Below, in pieces: positions 8,164 to 16,595 of a stretch of DNA of 42,385 bases. A model generated the notes under the pieces. It was not told the DNA's origin. It did not search any database and saw only the letters and a list, made by a program, of their open reading frames with translations. Position numbers and translations under genes: made by a program. The stretch lies in assembly GCA_937967795.1 (NCBI GenBank), contig CALBSK010000097.1, positions 1 to 42,385 of the forward strand. Reading direction: 5' to 3'. This DNA is from an uncultured Alphaproteobacteria bacterium (GTDB lineage Bacteria; Pseudomonadota; Alphaproteobacteria; UBA9655). Position 1 is the first letter of the stretch. Every line of letters starts with the position of its first letter.

Positions 8164-8817
8164 TTATTGCATAGAAGGGTAATAGTTTTTAATTCTATAG
8201 TAAACTTCATTAGCCATTTTCCGTTTATACATGTGAGTGGTCTGATTTCGGTCTTCTAGCATAAAGAGCCATAACTTCTCATCATTAATGAGCTTAAAGT
8301 CAAAGGCTTTTTCAAGGACACTCCGAGGAGAAGTGACGTCATATTTCTCATACAAGCATATCTTTTTGAGTGTTTTCCAAAAAAGCTCAAAACAAAATTC
8401 AAAGCGTTGAATGGTCGCATCTTTCACAAAAGAGGTTGTCGTTTCTGGTTCTTTTACTATTTCCTGCAATTGTTCAAGAGCTTCATTCAAATCTAAAAAA
8501 GAATCGTACCAGGGATAAACGTTGGACTTTCTTTCGAATAAAATGATCTTATCATTAAGTATATTCTGTCTGATAAGATCATTCTCTTTCAAAGAGCCAA
8601 AGCGAACGATATCAATGCGAAAGAGAGTATCTGCCTTATTAATAATCTCTTGAATTTTGAGCCAATCTGCCTGTGTTGCTGTAGGGCAAAGAATCGCAAG
8701 GTCAATATCTGAACGCTCGTTGTTCTCTTGTCTAGCACGGGAGCCATAAAGCCAAATCGCTTCCACAAAAGAAAGGCTCCTTAATTCATCATAAAAATCA
8801 TATTGCTTAATATTCAT
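8164..8817 (-). CDS. Fused MNT nucleotidyltransferase-HEPN protein (MntA/HepT-type, single chain)
   Basis: 217 aa with two parts. Residues 1-95 are a minimal nucleotidyltransferase with GSx10DxD (Gly25-Ser26, Asp37, Asp39) and the third acid Asp69. Residues 105-217 are a HEPN / nucleotidyltransferase-substrate-binding domain of the HI0074 type: FEFCFELFWKTLKK, SPRSVLEKAF, then DRNQTTHMY with Arg190, His195 and Tyr197 in the Rx4HxY RNase signature. In two-gene MntA-HepT toxin-antitoxin systems, MntA neutralises the HEPN RNase by AMPylating the motif tyrosine. Here both motifs look intact in one protein, so cis modification is possible (inference). It lies between etfA (31 bp) and hbd (61 bp), same strand. 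A housekeeping nucleotidyl-transfer role is the alternative. Confidence 0.85.
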   Translation of the reverse strand: MNIKQYDFYDELRSLSFVEAIWLYGSRARQENNERSDIDLAILCPTATQADWLKIQEIINKADTLFRIDIVRFGSLKENDLIRQNILNDKIILFERKSNVYPWYDSFLDLNEALEQLQEIVKEPETTTSFVKDATIQRFEFCFELFWKTLKKICLYEKYDVTSPRSVLEKAFDFKLINDEKLWLFMLEDRNQTTHMYKRKMANEVYYRIKNYYPSMQ

Positions 8818-8848
8818 GAGCTGAGTTTAACTTACTCTGGATCGTTCC

Positions 8849-9802
8849 TCAAGGAACCTTTCTTATCCCTTTAATTTTTGATGTAAGTTCGGGTAAAAGA
8901 ATAAAAAGATCTCCAACCAATCCATAATCGGCGACCTGAAAAATAGGCGCATTGGGGTCCTTATTAATAGCGACAATGACTTTGCTCTCTTTCATTCCTG
9001 CAAGATGTTGAATAGCTCCTGAAATTCCCACTGCGATATAAAGATCAGGGGCTATAACTTTCCCTGTCTGACCCACTTGATAATCATTGGGAACGAATCC
9101 TGCATCAACCGCAGCTCTTGAGGCTCCAATCGCTGCTCCTAATTCATCTGCAAGAGCTTCTAGAAGAGAAAAATTAACTTTATTTTGAAACCCTCGTCCC
9201 CCAGCAACAACAATGGGAGCAACTGTTAACTCCGGTCTTTCGGAGATATTCTTTTCCCTTTTTATAAACTGAGGAGGAGATACGGATGGTTCTTTAAAAG
9301 GATAAGTTTCGATGGGGGCTTTGAAAGCACCTACGGTTGCTCTTTCAAAAACAGACGGTCGCACCGTCATTACTTTAATAGGATCTTCCGAAACAACAGT
9401 CGCTAAAACATTTCCAGCATAGAGGGGCCTTATAAAAGTTTTTTTGTCTTGGATAGCGATAACGTCTGAAATTTGAGCCACATCTAGCAATGCCGCTAGT
9501 CGAGGGAGAAGATTTTTTCCAAAAGTTGTTGAAGGAGCAAGGATAAATTCATACTCATTTGCAAGTTCTAAAAGAGTATCTGTCATGTTCTCAGCTATCA
9601 AATAAGAGAGAGACGGATCGTCAACGATCCACACTTTTTTAATGCCTTCATAAGATGAAATATCTTCCGCTACCTTTTGGCAAATCTTTCCCATCACGAC
9701 AACATGAATGGGAACACTCAGCTTTTGAGCAGCTGTCACCGTTGCAAGGGTAGATTGAGCTAGGGTCTTATGATTATGTTCAGCGATAAGGAGAAGAGAC
9801 AT
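8849..9802 (-). CDS. etfA: Electron transfer flavoprotein alpha subunit
   Basis: A 317-aa FAD-binding subunit of ETF. The C-terminal FAD domain is intact: GGRGFQNK, GASRAAVDAGFVPND, QVGQTGKVIAPDLYIAVG and SGAIQHLAGM. ETF accepts electrons from acyl-CoA and other flavin dehydrogenases and passes them to ETF:quinone oxidoreductase, which is not in this window. Its start overlaps the etfB stop by one base (TAATG). Confidence 0.95.
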   Translation of the reverse strand: MSLLLIAEHNHKTLAQSTLATVTAAQKLSVPIHVVVMGKICQKVAEDISSYEGIKKVWIVDDPSLSYLIAENMTDTLLELANEYEFILAPSTTFGKNLLPRLAALLDVAQISDVIAIQDKKTFIRPLYAGNVLATVVSEDPIKVMTVRPSVFERATVGAFKAPIETYPFKEPSVSPPQFIKREKNISERPELTVAPIVVAGGRGFQNKVNFSLLEALADELGAAIGASRAAVDAGFVPNDYQVGQTGKVIAPDLYIAVGISGAIQHLAGMKESKVIVAINKDPNAPIFQVADYGLVGDLFILLPELTSKIKGIRKVP

Positions 9803-10551
9803 TAAATCACCTTGGTTTCATGGATAAGTTTGTCCAAAAGCTCGTCAACATCTTTGACTTTAACACCGGCTTTACGAGGAGAAGGCTCAGTCATATGAAT
9901 CGTTTTAAGACGGGGCGTTAAATCAACAGATAAAGCGTCTGCTTTTAAAACCTCAAGAGATTTTTGTTTTGCTTTCATAATATTAGGGAGTGTTGCATAC
10001 CGGGGTTCATTAAGCCTTAGATCTGTTGTTAGAATGGCTGGAAGTGACATTTTGAGAGTCTCAAGCCCTCCATCTACTTCTCGCGCAATCTCAACATCTT
10101 CTCCTTTAACCTTCAATTGCGAAATAAATGTGCCCTGAGGCCAATGGAGAAGAGCCGCCAGCATTTGCCCTGTTTGGTTAAAGTCGTCATCAATGGCTTG
10201 CTTTCCAAGCATCACTAAACGCGGCGTTTCACGCTCCACAAGAACCTTTAAAGTTTTCGCAACACCCAAAGGCTGCGTTTCAAGGGAAGTTTCCACATGA
10301 ATGGCTCGGTCGGCTCCTAAAGCCAACGCCACTCTTAAAGATTCTTGACAGCCCTTGTCTCCGATCGAAACCGCTACGACTTCTGACGCTATCCCTTTTT
10401 CTTTTAGACGAATGGCTTCTTCAAGAGCAATTTCATCAAAGGGGTTAAGAGACATTTTGACCCCCGAAAAATCAATGCCCGTCTGATCTGTTTTGACGCG
10501 TACTTTAACGCTATAATCAACAACTCGTTTTAGTGCGGCCAAAACTTTCAT
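9802..10551 (-). CDS. etfB: Electron transfer flavoprotein beta subunit
   Basis: A 249-aa AMP-binding subunit of ETF. Family marks are MKVLAALKRVVDY at the N-terminus, SLNPFDEIALEEAIRLKE, LGADRAIHVE, LGKQAIDDDFNQTGQMLAALLHWPQGT, and the C-terminal RYATLPNIMKAKQK. First gene of an etfB-etfA pair. Confidence 0.95.
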   Translation of the reverse strand: MKVLAALKRVVDYSVKVRVKTDQTGIDFSGVKMSLNPFDEIALEEAIRLKEKGIASEVVAVSIGDKGCQESLRVALALGADRAIHVETSLETQPLGVAKTLKVLVERETPRLVMLGKQAIDDDFNQTGQMLAALLHWPQGTFISQLKVKGEDVEIAREVDGGLETLKMSLPAILTTDLRLNEPRYATLPNIMKAKQKSLEVLKADALSVDLTPRLKTIHMTEPSPRKAGVKVKDVDELLDKLIHETKVI

Positions 10552-10764
10552 TAAATGTGCTTCTTTCCTATTTTCTTTATTATTCGAACGGTACCGTGAA
10601 TAAAAAGTACCTAAAATTAGAGAATTAATAAAAAGAATAAAGAGAAGAAATTAAAAAATATTTAATGAGGTTCTCAAGAGAAATTCGCAAGATAAGAATG
10701 GCCTATTATTCTATCATCCTATACGTGAGGAAGTTCCGTGAACAAAAATTATCTCAACCAAATA

Positions 10765-13700
10765 TCAATGGATTTTCTTTAAGGCTGAGAGGTTAAACTG
10801 CGCAAGGAGGATTTCTTCATTTGCTTTTACATCTTTTAAATGATGGTTTTTCACGTGCCCATAACCTCGAATATGCTCGGGAAGAGAGGCAAGGGCCACC
10901 GCAAACTCATAGTTTCTCACGGAAATTTTTTCTAAGAGATGGTCTATTAAATTTTCATATTCTTTGATAAGGGCTTGTTCTTTTTTCCGGTCTTTCGTAT
11001 AGCCAAAAATATCAAAAGAGGTACCACGTAGCCCTTTTAATTTTGCAAGAAGACGAAATCCGATCATCATCCAGGAGCCATACATTTGTTTCTTTAATTC
11101 TCCTGTAAAGGGATCTCGCCTTGCAAAAAGAGGAGGCGCTAAATAAAACTTCAGTTTCAGAGGTCCTTCAAATTGTGCGTAAAGTTCCTTCATGAAGGTT
11201 CCATCTGTGTAAAGGCGTGCCACTTCATATTCGTCCTTGATGGCCAATAGCTTTGCGTAATATTTGGCAACCGCTAAAGAAAAATCCTCTTTCTTCAATT
11301 TATGATCAAGGGCTTTGACTCGTTTGACTAATGTTTCATAACGATCGGCATATGCTTTATTTTGATAATTTGTTAAGAATTTTTTTCTATGAGCGACGAT
11401 ATCCTCAAAAGAGGTGGGGATAGGGTACAGTTTTTCGTCAATATCAATGCCTGCAGCCCTCTCTACGGTTTTTAAGTCAAGAACTGCATATCTCCCCCAA
11501 CGAAAGGCTTGGATATTTAAAGAAACAGCTACATTATTCATTTCAATCGCTTTTTCGATCGCCTCGTGAGAGACGGGAATGAGTCCCTTTTGATAAGCGT
11601 AGCCCACCATAAACATATTAGACGTAATTGAATCCCCTAAAAGGCCTGTGGCTAAACGAAGGGCATCAATAAAATCAACTTTGTCTTTCCCGGCACTTTC
11701 AAGAATATCTTTTTTTAAGGTTTTATGATGAAAATTATAATCCGGGTTATGAATAAAATGTCCTGTAATGGATTGATTTTCATTGACAAGAACACTTGTT
11801 TTTCCTTTTATAATTTTATTCAATGTATGAGGGTTTCCTGTTACAACAATATCACACCCAAAAATAAGGTCAGCTTCGCCTTCATAAATTCGGGTATCAT
11901 GAATATCTTCTGCGCGTCTTGCGATGCGAATATGGGAAACGACGGCACCTCCTTTTTGAGCAAGCCCCGTCATATCCACAATTGAACAGCCTTTTCCTTC
12001 TAAGTGAGAAGCCATTCCTAGAATAGCTCCCACAGTCACAACGCCCGTCCCTCCCACACCGGTGAGAAAAATCCGAAATGGCTTCTCAAGAGACGGTAAT
12101 CGAGGATCAATCAAATGATCCATTAAATTTTCTGCTTTTGCTGAAGGACGGATTTTTTTGAGCGTGCCTCCATGAACACTGACAAAGCTTGGGCAAAACC
12201 CATTTATGCAGGAAAAATCTTTATTGCAACTCGATTGATCAATTTTTCTCTTACGTCCAAAGGCCGTTTCAATGGGTGTCACAGAAAGACAATTTGATTT
12301 TACACTGCAATCACCGCACCCTTCGCAAACACGCTCATTAATAAAAATGCGTTTGGCAGGATCTTCCATAAGCCCCCGTTTGCGTCTTCTTCTTTTTTCA
12401 GCAGCGCATGTTTGATCATAAATAAGGATAGAGGTCCCTAGCCAAAGCTTAATGTTCTCTTGCACTTGATCTAGTTGATCTCGATGTCCAATTTCAACAC
12501 CAGGAGCGAAACCAAAACCCACAGGATATTTGGTGGGTTCATCACTTAGAACAACAATTTTTCTTACCCCTTCCGCATACACTTGCTGAGTAATCATCGC
12601 AACATTAAGGGGACCATCCACCGACTGGCCTCCGGTCATGGCCACCGCATCATTATAAAGAATTTTATAAGTAATATTTACCTTTGCGGCGATGGCTGCA
12701 CGAATAGCCAGAAGTCCTGAATGGTAATAGGTTCCATCCCCTAAGTTTGCGAAAATATGTTTTTCATCTGTAAAGGGCGCTTGTCCAATCCAAGGAACAC
12801 CTTCTCCTCCCATGTGGGTAAAAGTGGCCGTATTATGAGCAATCCAAGTTGCCATATAGTGGCAACCAATTCCTGCCACGGCTCGACTGCCTTCAGGGAG
12901 GTGGGGTGTAGACGTATTGTGGGGACACCCCGAACAATAAAAAGGAAGGCGAACAAGCTCGGGTTCTTTCTTCAATTCTCTTTGAAAGAGTTTGTCAAGC
13001 CTTTCCATTCCTTCTTTAACCTTAGAAGATCGCGTAAGACGAAGGAGACGTTGGCCTATCACGTGAGCGATTTCAGGAACATGGAGCTCAAAAATTTCTG
13101 GTAAAAGAGGGTTTCCTTCTTCATCTCTTTTCCCCACAATCCGTGGCCGCCTTCCTTCAGGAAGTCCGTAAAGAATATCCTTTACTTGCCCTTCGAGGAG
13201 AGGGCGTTTTTCTTCAATCACCAAGATTTCTTCTAAATCTTCGGCAAAGGTTTTAAGGCTTGTCGGCTCAAGGGGCCAGCTCATTGCCACTTTATAGATA
13301 GAAATTCCAAGATCAGCTGCTTCTGCTTCACTGAGTCCTAGATCTTCAATGGCTTGCCTTACGTCATGAAATGTTTTTCCACAAGTTACAAGGCCAAGAC
13401 GCGGTTTTCTCCCCCGAAGAAAGGTTTTGTCAAGACGATTAGCTTTCACAAAAGCCTTAGCGGCTTCAAGTTTATAAAGGCGAAGTCTTCTTTCTTGTTC
13501 AAGAGGAGGATCGGGCCAACGAATATGGAGACCCCCTTCCGGCATTTGAAAATTTTCAGGAAGAAGGATCTGAGCACGTTGAGAAGAAACCGTAACAGAA
13601 GCAGATGTATCCACCGTATCCGCAATCACTTTAAAGGCAACCCAACATCCTGAATAACGTGAAAGAGCCCACCCATAAAGACCAAGATCTAAAACATCTT

Positions 13701-14229
13701 GTACATTGGATGGCACAAGAACGGGAATAGACGCATCGATAAAGGCGTACTCACTTTGATGAGGGAGGGTTGAGGATTTGCACGCATGATCATCTCCCGC
13801 AAGGACTAAAACTCCTCCATAAGGAGAAGTCCCCGCCATATTCGCATGCTTAAAAACATCTCCACATCGATCCACTCCCGGTCCCTTGCCATACCATATA
13901 GAAAAAACACCTTGTACTCGTCCACCTTTGAACAGACCGGTTTGTTGACTTCCCCAGACGGCTGTGGCTCCGAGATCTTCGTTAAGGCCTGGCACGAAAG
14001 TAATGTCGTTTTCATCTAAAAATTTTTGAGCCTTCCAAAGGGTTTGATCATATCCCCCTAAAGGAGATCCACGATATCCGGATATAAAACCGGCGGTATT
14101 CAATCCTTGAGCTAAATCTCGTCTGCGTTGCATCAAAGGAAGCCGCGCGAGAGCCTGCACACCTGTAATAAAAATCTGACCTTCTTCAAGTGAATATTTA
14201 TCGTCTAAATGAACTGTCCTGAAGGGCAT
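10765..14229 (-). CDS. Indolepyruvate ferredoxin oxidoreductase, fused subunits
   Basis: A single 1154-aa chain equivalent to IorA plus IorB. It oxidatively decarboxylates aryl-2-oxoacids (from Trp, Phe, Tyr) to aryl-acetyl-CoA. In order: pyrimidine domain from residue 1; TPP domain with CSGCPHNTSTP and GDGTYYHSG around residue 496; a ferredoxin-like 4Fe-4S region around 630-650 (CEGCGDCSVKSNC); the gamma-type domain from about 720 (FLTGVGGTGVVTVGAIL); and the long C-terminal region of the fused family. Fused forms of this length are typical of Proteobacteria. It lies 213 bp upstream of etfB on the same strand, so a shared role in aromatic/branched amino-acid oxidation is plausible but inferred. 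Confidence 0.93.
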   Translation of the reverse strand: MPFRTVHLDDKYSLEEGQIFITGVQALARLPLMQRRRDLAQGLNTAGFISGYRGSPLGGYDQTLWKAQKFLDENDITFVPGLNEDLGATAVWGSQQTGLFKGGRVQGVFSIWYGKGPGVDRCGDVFKHANMAGTSPYGGVLVLAGDDHACKSSTLPHQSEYAFIDASIPVLVPSNVQDVLDLGLYGWALSRYSGCWVAFKVIADTVDTSASVTVSSQRAQILLPENFQMPEGGLHIRWPDPPLEQERRLRLYKLEAAKAFVKANRLDKTFLRGRKPRLGLVTCGKTFHDVRQAIEDLGLSEAEAADLGISIYKVAMSWPLEPTSLKTFAEDLEEILVIEEKRPLLEGQVKDILYGLPEGRRPRIVGKRDEEGNPLLPEIFELHVPEIAHVIGQRLLRLTRSSKVKEGMERLDKLFQRELKKEPELVRLPFYCSGCPHNTSTPHLPEGSRAVAGIGCHYMATWIAHNTATFTHMGGEGVPWIGQAPFTDEKHIFANLGDGTYYHSGLLAIRAAIAAKVNITYKILYNDAVAMTGGQSVDGPLNVAMITQQVYAEGVRKIVVLSDEPTKYPVGFGFAPGVEIGHRDQLDQVQENIKLWLGTSILIYDQTCAAEKRRRRKRGLMEDPAKRIFINERVCEGCGDCSVKSNCLSVTPIETAFGRKRKIDQSSCNKDFSCINGFCPSFVSVHGGTLKKIRPSAKAENLMDHLIDPRLPSLEKPFRIFLTGVGGTGVVTVGAILGMASHLEGKGCSIVDMTGLAQKGGAVVSHIRIARRAEDIHDTRIYEGEADLIFGCDIVVTGNPHTLNKIIKGKTSVLVNENQSITGHFIHNPDYNFHHKTLKKDILESAGKDKVDFIDALRLATGLLGDSITSNMFMVGYAYQKGLIPVSHEAIEKAIEMNNVAVSLNIQAFRWGRYAVLDLKTVERAAGIDIDEKLYPIPTSFEDIVAHRKKFLTNYQNKAYADRYETLVKRVKALDHKLKKEDFSLAVAKYYAKLLAIKDEYEVARLYTDGTFMKELYAQFEGPLKLKFYLAPPLFARRDPFTGELKKQMYGSWMMIGFRLLAKLKGLRGTSFDIFGYTKDRKKEQALIKEYENLIDHLLEKISVRNYEFAVALASLPEHIRGYGHVKNHHLKDVKANEEILLAQFNLSALKKIH

Positions 14230-14296
14230 CGTTGCCTTTCTCCATTTTACCTTTCCTTAGGAATAGGCTAAAATTATAAAAATTAAGTTAAAGAGT

Positions 14297-14306
14297 GTGA
14301 TATAAT
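14297..14306 (+). promoter_or_regulatory. Probable tmRNA promoter (extended -10)
   Basis: A perfect TATAAT at 14301-14306, preceded by TGA in the extended -10 position. No convincing -35 box lies 16-18 bp upstream. It is about 35-40 bp before the likely start of the permuted tmRNA acceptor piece. Confidence 0.5.
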
Positions 14307-14344
14307 AAAAATGATAAAAACCCCTTTAAATATCTTTAACAAAG

Positions 14345-14695
14345 GCCTATATTCAAGATGTCAGGGAAGCTTGACTATGGTGATAAACGTCTTGCGGAAT
14401 AGGCGTTACGGACCCGGGGGCGGAACCCGGCACCTCCACCAGAAAAGTTTATGGGGGTGAATTAGGATCGACGTGCGTAGTAAAGGTTAGATTTTCACTC
14501 GGCATGGTACCACCGATATCGGGCTAAACACATAAATGCAAAAACAGTAAATGCATTTGGTCGTATGGTTGCTAACTTAGAGCATAGCAATCAGAATGGG
14601 GTAAAAGTTGCCGCTATGGCCGCTTAATCTTATTAACGATCGCGGTTTGAGGGGCACCGGGCAACAGAAGCCCCTCACTGATTTTAGAGACGAGG
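14345..14695 (+). ncRNA. ssrA: Transfer-messenger RNA, circularly permuted (two-piece, alphaproteobacterial)
   Basis: The acceptor piece is encoded first and ends at 14441 with CACCTCCACCA, after a T-arm CCGGG/CCCGG with loop GGCGGAA. After 11 spacer bases the coding piece begins at 14453 with GGGGGTGAATTAGGATCGAC. GGGGGTG pairs with CACCTCC to make the acceptor stem with one G-U. The tag frame ends at TAA 14625-14627 with ...VAAMAA; starting at GCT 14571 it reads ANLEHSNQNGVKVAAMAA (18 aa). A hairpin of 8 bp (14648-14655 with 14670-14677) follows. The order acceptor-spacer-coding is the hallmark of split alphaproteobacterial tmRNA. The outer ends and the resume codon are estimates. Confidence 0.92.
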
Positions 14696-14704
14696 AACAG
14701 GTCG

Positions 14705-15151
14705 GTGGACGGATTTAATTACGAAGAAATGGTGCAAGAAGGTTTACGAAACGTTGTTCGTGAGGCTCTTCAATTAACCGTAGCGGAAGGTCTGCCAGGA
14801 CCGCATCATTTTTATATTGGCTTTAAGACCGATTATTCCGGTGTTCAACTTCCTGATTATCTCAGAGAACGTCATCCTGAAGAGATGACGATTGTCATTC
14901 AACATCAATATTGGGATCTTGAAGTTGATAACCATGGGTTTTACGTTACCTTAAGCTTTAGTGACTCTCAAGAGCGTATCTACATTCCCTTCCACGCTTT
15001 GATAAGCTTTATGGATCCTTATTCCAAGTTCGGGCTTCAATTTACGCCTCCTCCTTTTGAGAAAGGTAAAGAGATGCCGGTTGTAGAAATCCCTCACTTA
15101 AAAAATACAGAGGATAACGTTATTACTCTTGATAAGTTCCGGAAGAAATAA
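14705..15151 (+). CDS. sspB: SspB adaptor, alphaproteobacterial type (ClpXP specificity factor)
   Basis: A 148-aa alpha-type SspB. The fold core is visible in LPGPHHFYIGF, HPEEMTIVIQHQYWDLEV, FYVTLSFSDSQERIYIPF, ALISFMDPYSKFGLQF; then a linker and a short conserved tail (NVITLDKFRKK), the expected ClpX-binding end. SspB tethers ssrA-tagged proteins to ClpXP. The GTG start has GAGG nine bases upstream, just past the 3' end of the tmRNA gene, so the tag and its adaptor are adjacent and perhaps co-transcribed. A terminator follows. Confidence 0.92.
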   Translation: MDGFNYEEMVQEGLRNVVREALQLTVAEGLPGPHHFYIGFKTDYSGVQLPDYLRERHPEEMTIVIQHQYWDLEVDNHGFYVTLSFSDSQERIYIPFHALISFMDPYSKFGLQFTPPPFEKGKEMPVVEIPHLKNTEDNVITLDKFRKK

Positions 15152-15183
15152 AATACGCTGAAACTACTAACACACGCCCTGTT

Positions 15184-15210
15184 ATCTCGAGCTTGTTTCG
15201 AGGTTTTTTT
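15184..15210 (+). terminator. Rho-independent terminator after sspB
   Basis: Stem CTCGA (15186-15190) / TCGAG (15198-15202), 7-nt loop, followed by G and seven T residues. It ends the tmRNA-sspB unit. Confidence 0.7.
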
Positions 15211-15281
15211 GAAAATATTGGGGAAGTTGCTGGAAAAATTCAATATGACATGATGTTTAGAGAATTTTAATGGGTCACTCC

Positions 15282-16586
15282 TTAACCTTCTGGATTCTCA
15301 AGATTCAGCATTTCCGTATGGGTGTCATACGCAAAGAGCTCAGAATATCTTCCCCAGTTAATAACGATTGATAGATTTTTATGAGCGTCTTCGGAGGGCA
15401 TCATATTCTTGAGTTCTTTTAAAAACTTTTCCTTGGCAATATGTTTACGGGGATGATCTTGTAGTGCATGATAAATGTATTTTGCAAAGGGAATATGACG
15501 CATCAAGTGATAAGCAAAAACTTTTTTCCTCTCCAAAATATCAGCCTTACACAGGGCCTTTCCAGAATGGGTGAGCTCAATGTCTCCCTTTGAAATGTGG
15601 GCGAATCCTAAAATCTCAAGAGCTTCAAAAAGAGGGAGGGCTTCCTTTGCTGAGAGGTATTCTGACTCTGCCAAAGCAAAAATATCCGCTTTACCATGAT
15701 AGGGCGGCTCTAACAAAGCATCCATTAGTCCTTGAAGTTTATGAATAGAAATGTCGGGAAGTCGATAATCCATTCCAACAACAACTTTAGCGCTTTCCCC
15801 CTTTTTAAGAGCGGAGAGGGGCTCTGCTGCTGTCAATAAAGTTGTGTAGACAGCATCCACAAGATCTTGAAAATGATGGCTTGTATTATCCCTTGGATAG
15901 AGGAGAGGAATCGGAACTTCTTTAAGAATACGTCCTGGATCATGATTAAGAATGATGAGACGGTTCGCAAGTTCTACCGCTTCGATAACACTGTGAGAAA
16001 CCATCAAGATGGCTTTCGTTGGAATCCGTTTTTCAATCCAAAGCTCCATAAGATCATCGCGAATATTCTCGGCTGTCAAAACATCTAAAGCAGAAAAAGG
16101 TTCGTCCAAAAGCAAAATATCAGGATGAACGACAAGGGCGCGCGCAAAACCAACACGCTGACGCATCCCCCCCGATAACTCTTTCGGGTAAGCCGATTCA
16201 TAGCCATCAAGACCAATAAGGTCGATGACTTCAAGAGCGCGTTTGCGTCTACGTGAAGGGTTCAACCCCAAAGCCTCTAGTCCTAGTTCTACATTCTCTA
16301 AAACATTTAGCCAGGGGAAAAGAGCGTGAGATTGAAAAACCATGGCAACGCGTGGGAAATCATTTGTAAATTTTTTTCCCTCATAAAGGATTTCCCCTTC
16401 ATTCGGCTCAATGAGGCCGGCAAGGATACGCAAAAGAGTCGATTTCCCACATCCTGATTTTCCTAAAATAGCAACAATCTCGTTTTCTTTGATACTCATT
16501 TGAATATGGTCAAGAATAGGTGTTTGGTTTTGAGCCTCCCCAAACGATTTGGAAATGTTGTTAACCGTTAATAGATCTTTTGCCAT
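15282..16586 (-). CDS. ABC transporter ATPase with AAA-associated C-terminal domain (nitrate/sulfonate/bicarbonate-type)
   Basis: 434 aa. The N-terminal 250 residues are an ABC ATPase of the NrtD/SsuB/TauB class: Walker A GKSGCGKST (42-50), Q-loop FQSHALFPW, signature LSGGMRQR (137-144), Walker B ILLLDEP (Asp161-Glu162) and H-loop His198. The remaining 180 residues form the AAA-associated C-terminal domain found on a subset of these ATPases (...ALPLFEALEILGFAHISKGDIELT...), perhaps regulatory. It lies 9 bp downstream of the double permease gene. No periplasmic binding protein is in the window, so the substrate is open. Confidence 0.88.
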   Translation of the reverse strand: MAKDLLTVNNISKSFGEAQNQTPILDHIQMSIKENEIVAILGKSGCGKSTLLRILAGLIEPNEGEILYEGKKFTNDFPRVAMVFQSHALFPWLNVLENVELGLEALGLNPSRRRKRALEVIDLIGLDGYESAYPKELSGGMRQRVGFARALVVHPDILLLDEPFSALDVLTAENIRDDLMELWIEKRIPTKAILMVSHSVIEAVELANRLIILNHDPGRILKEVPIPLLYPRDNTSHHFQDLVDAVYTTLLTAAEPLSALKKGESAKVVVGMDYRLPDISIHKLQGLMDALLEPPYHGKADIFALAESEYLSAKEALPLFEALEILGFAHISKGDIELTHSGKALCKADILERKKVFAYHLMRHIPFAKYIYHALQDHPRKHIAKEKFLKELKNMMPSEDAHKNLSIVINWGRYSELFAYDTHTEMLNLENPEG

Positions 16587-16595
16587 AAGTGCTCT

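Noticed and set aside
11725..11985. 86-codon plus-strand ORF in the oxidoreductase gene
   Set aside because: Shadow frame of the fused oxidoreductase.
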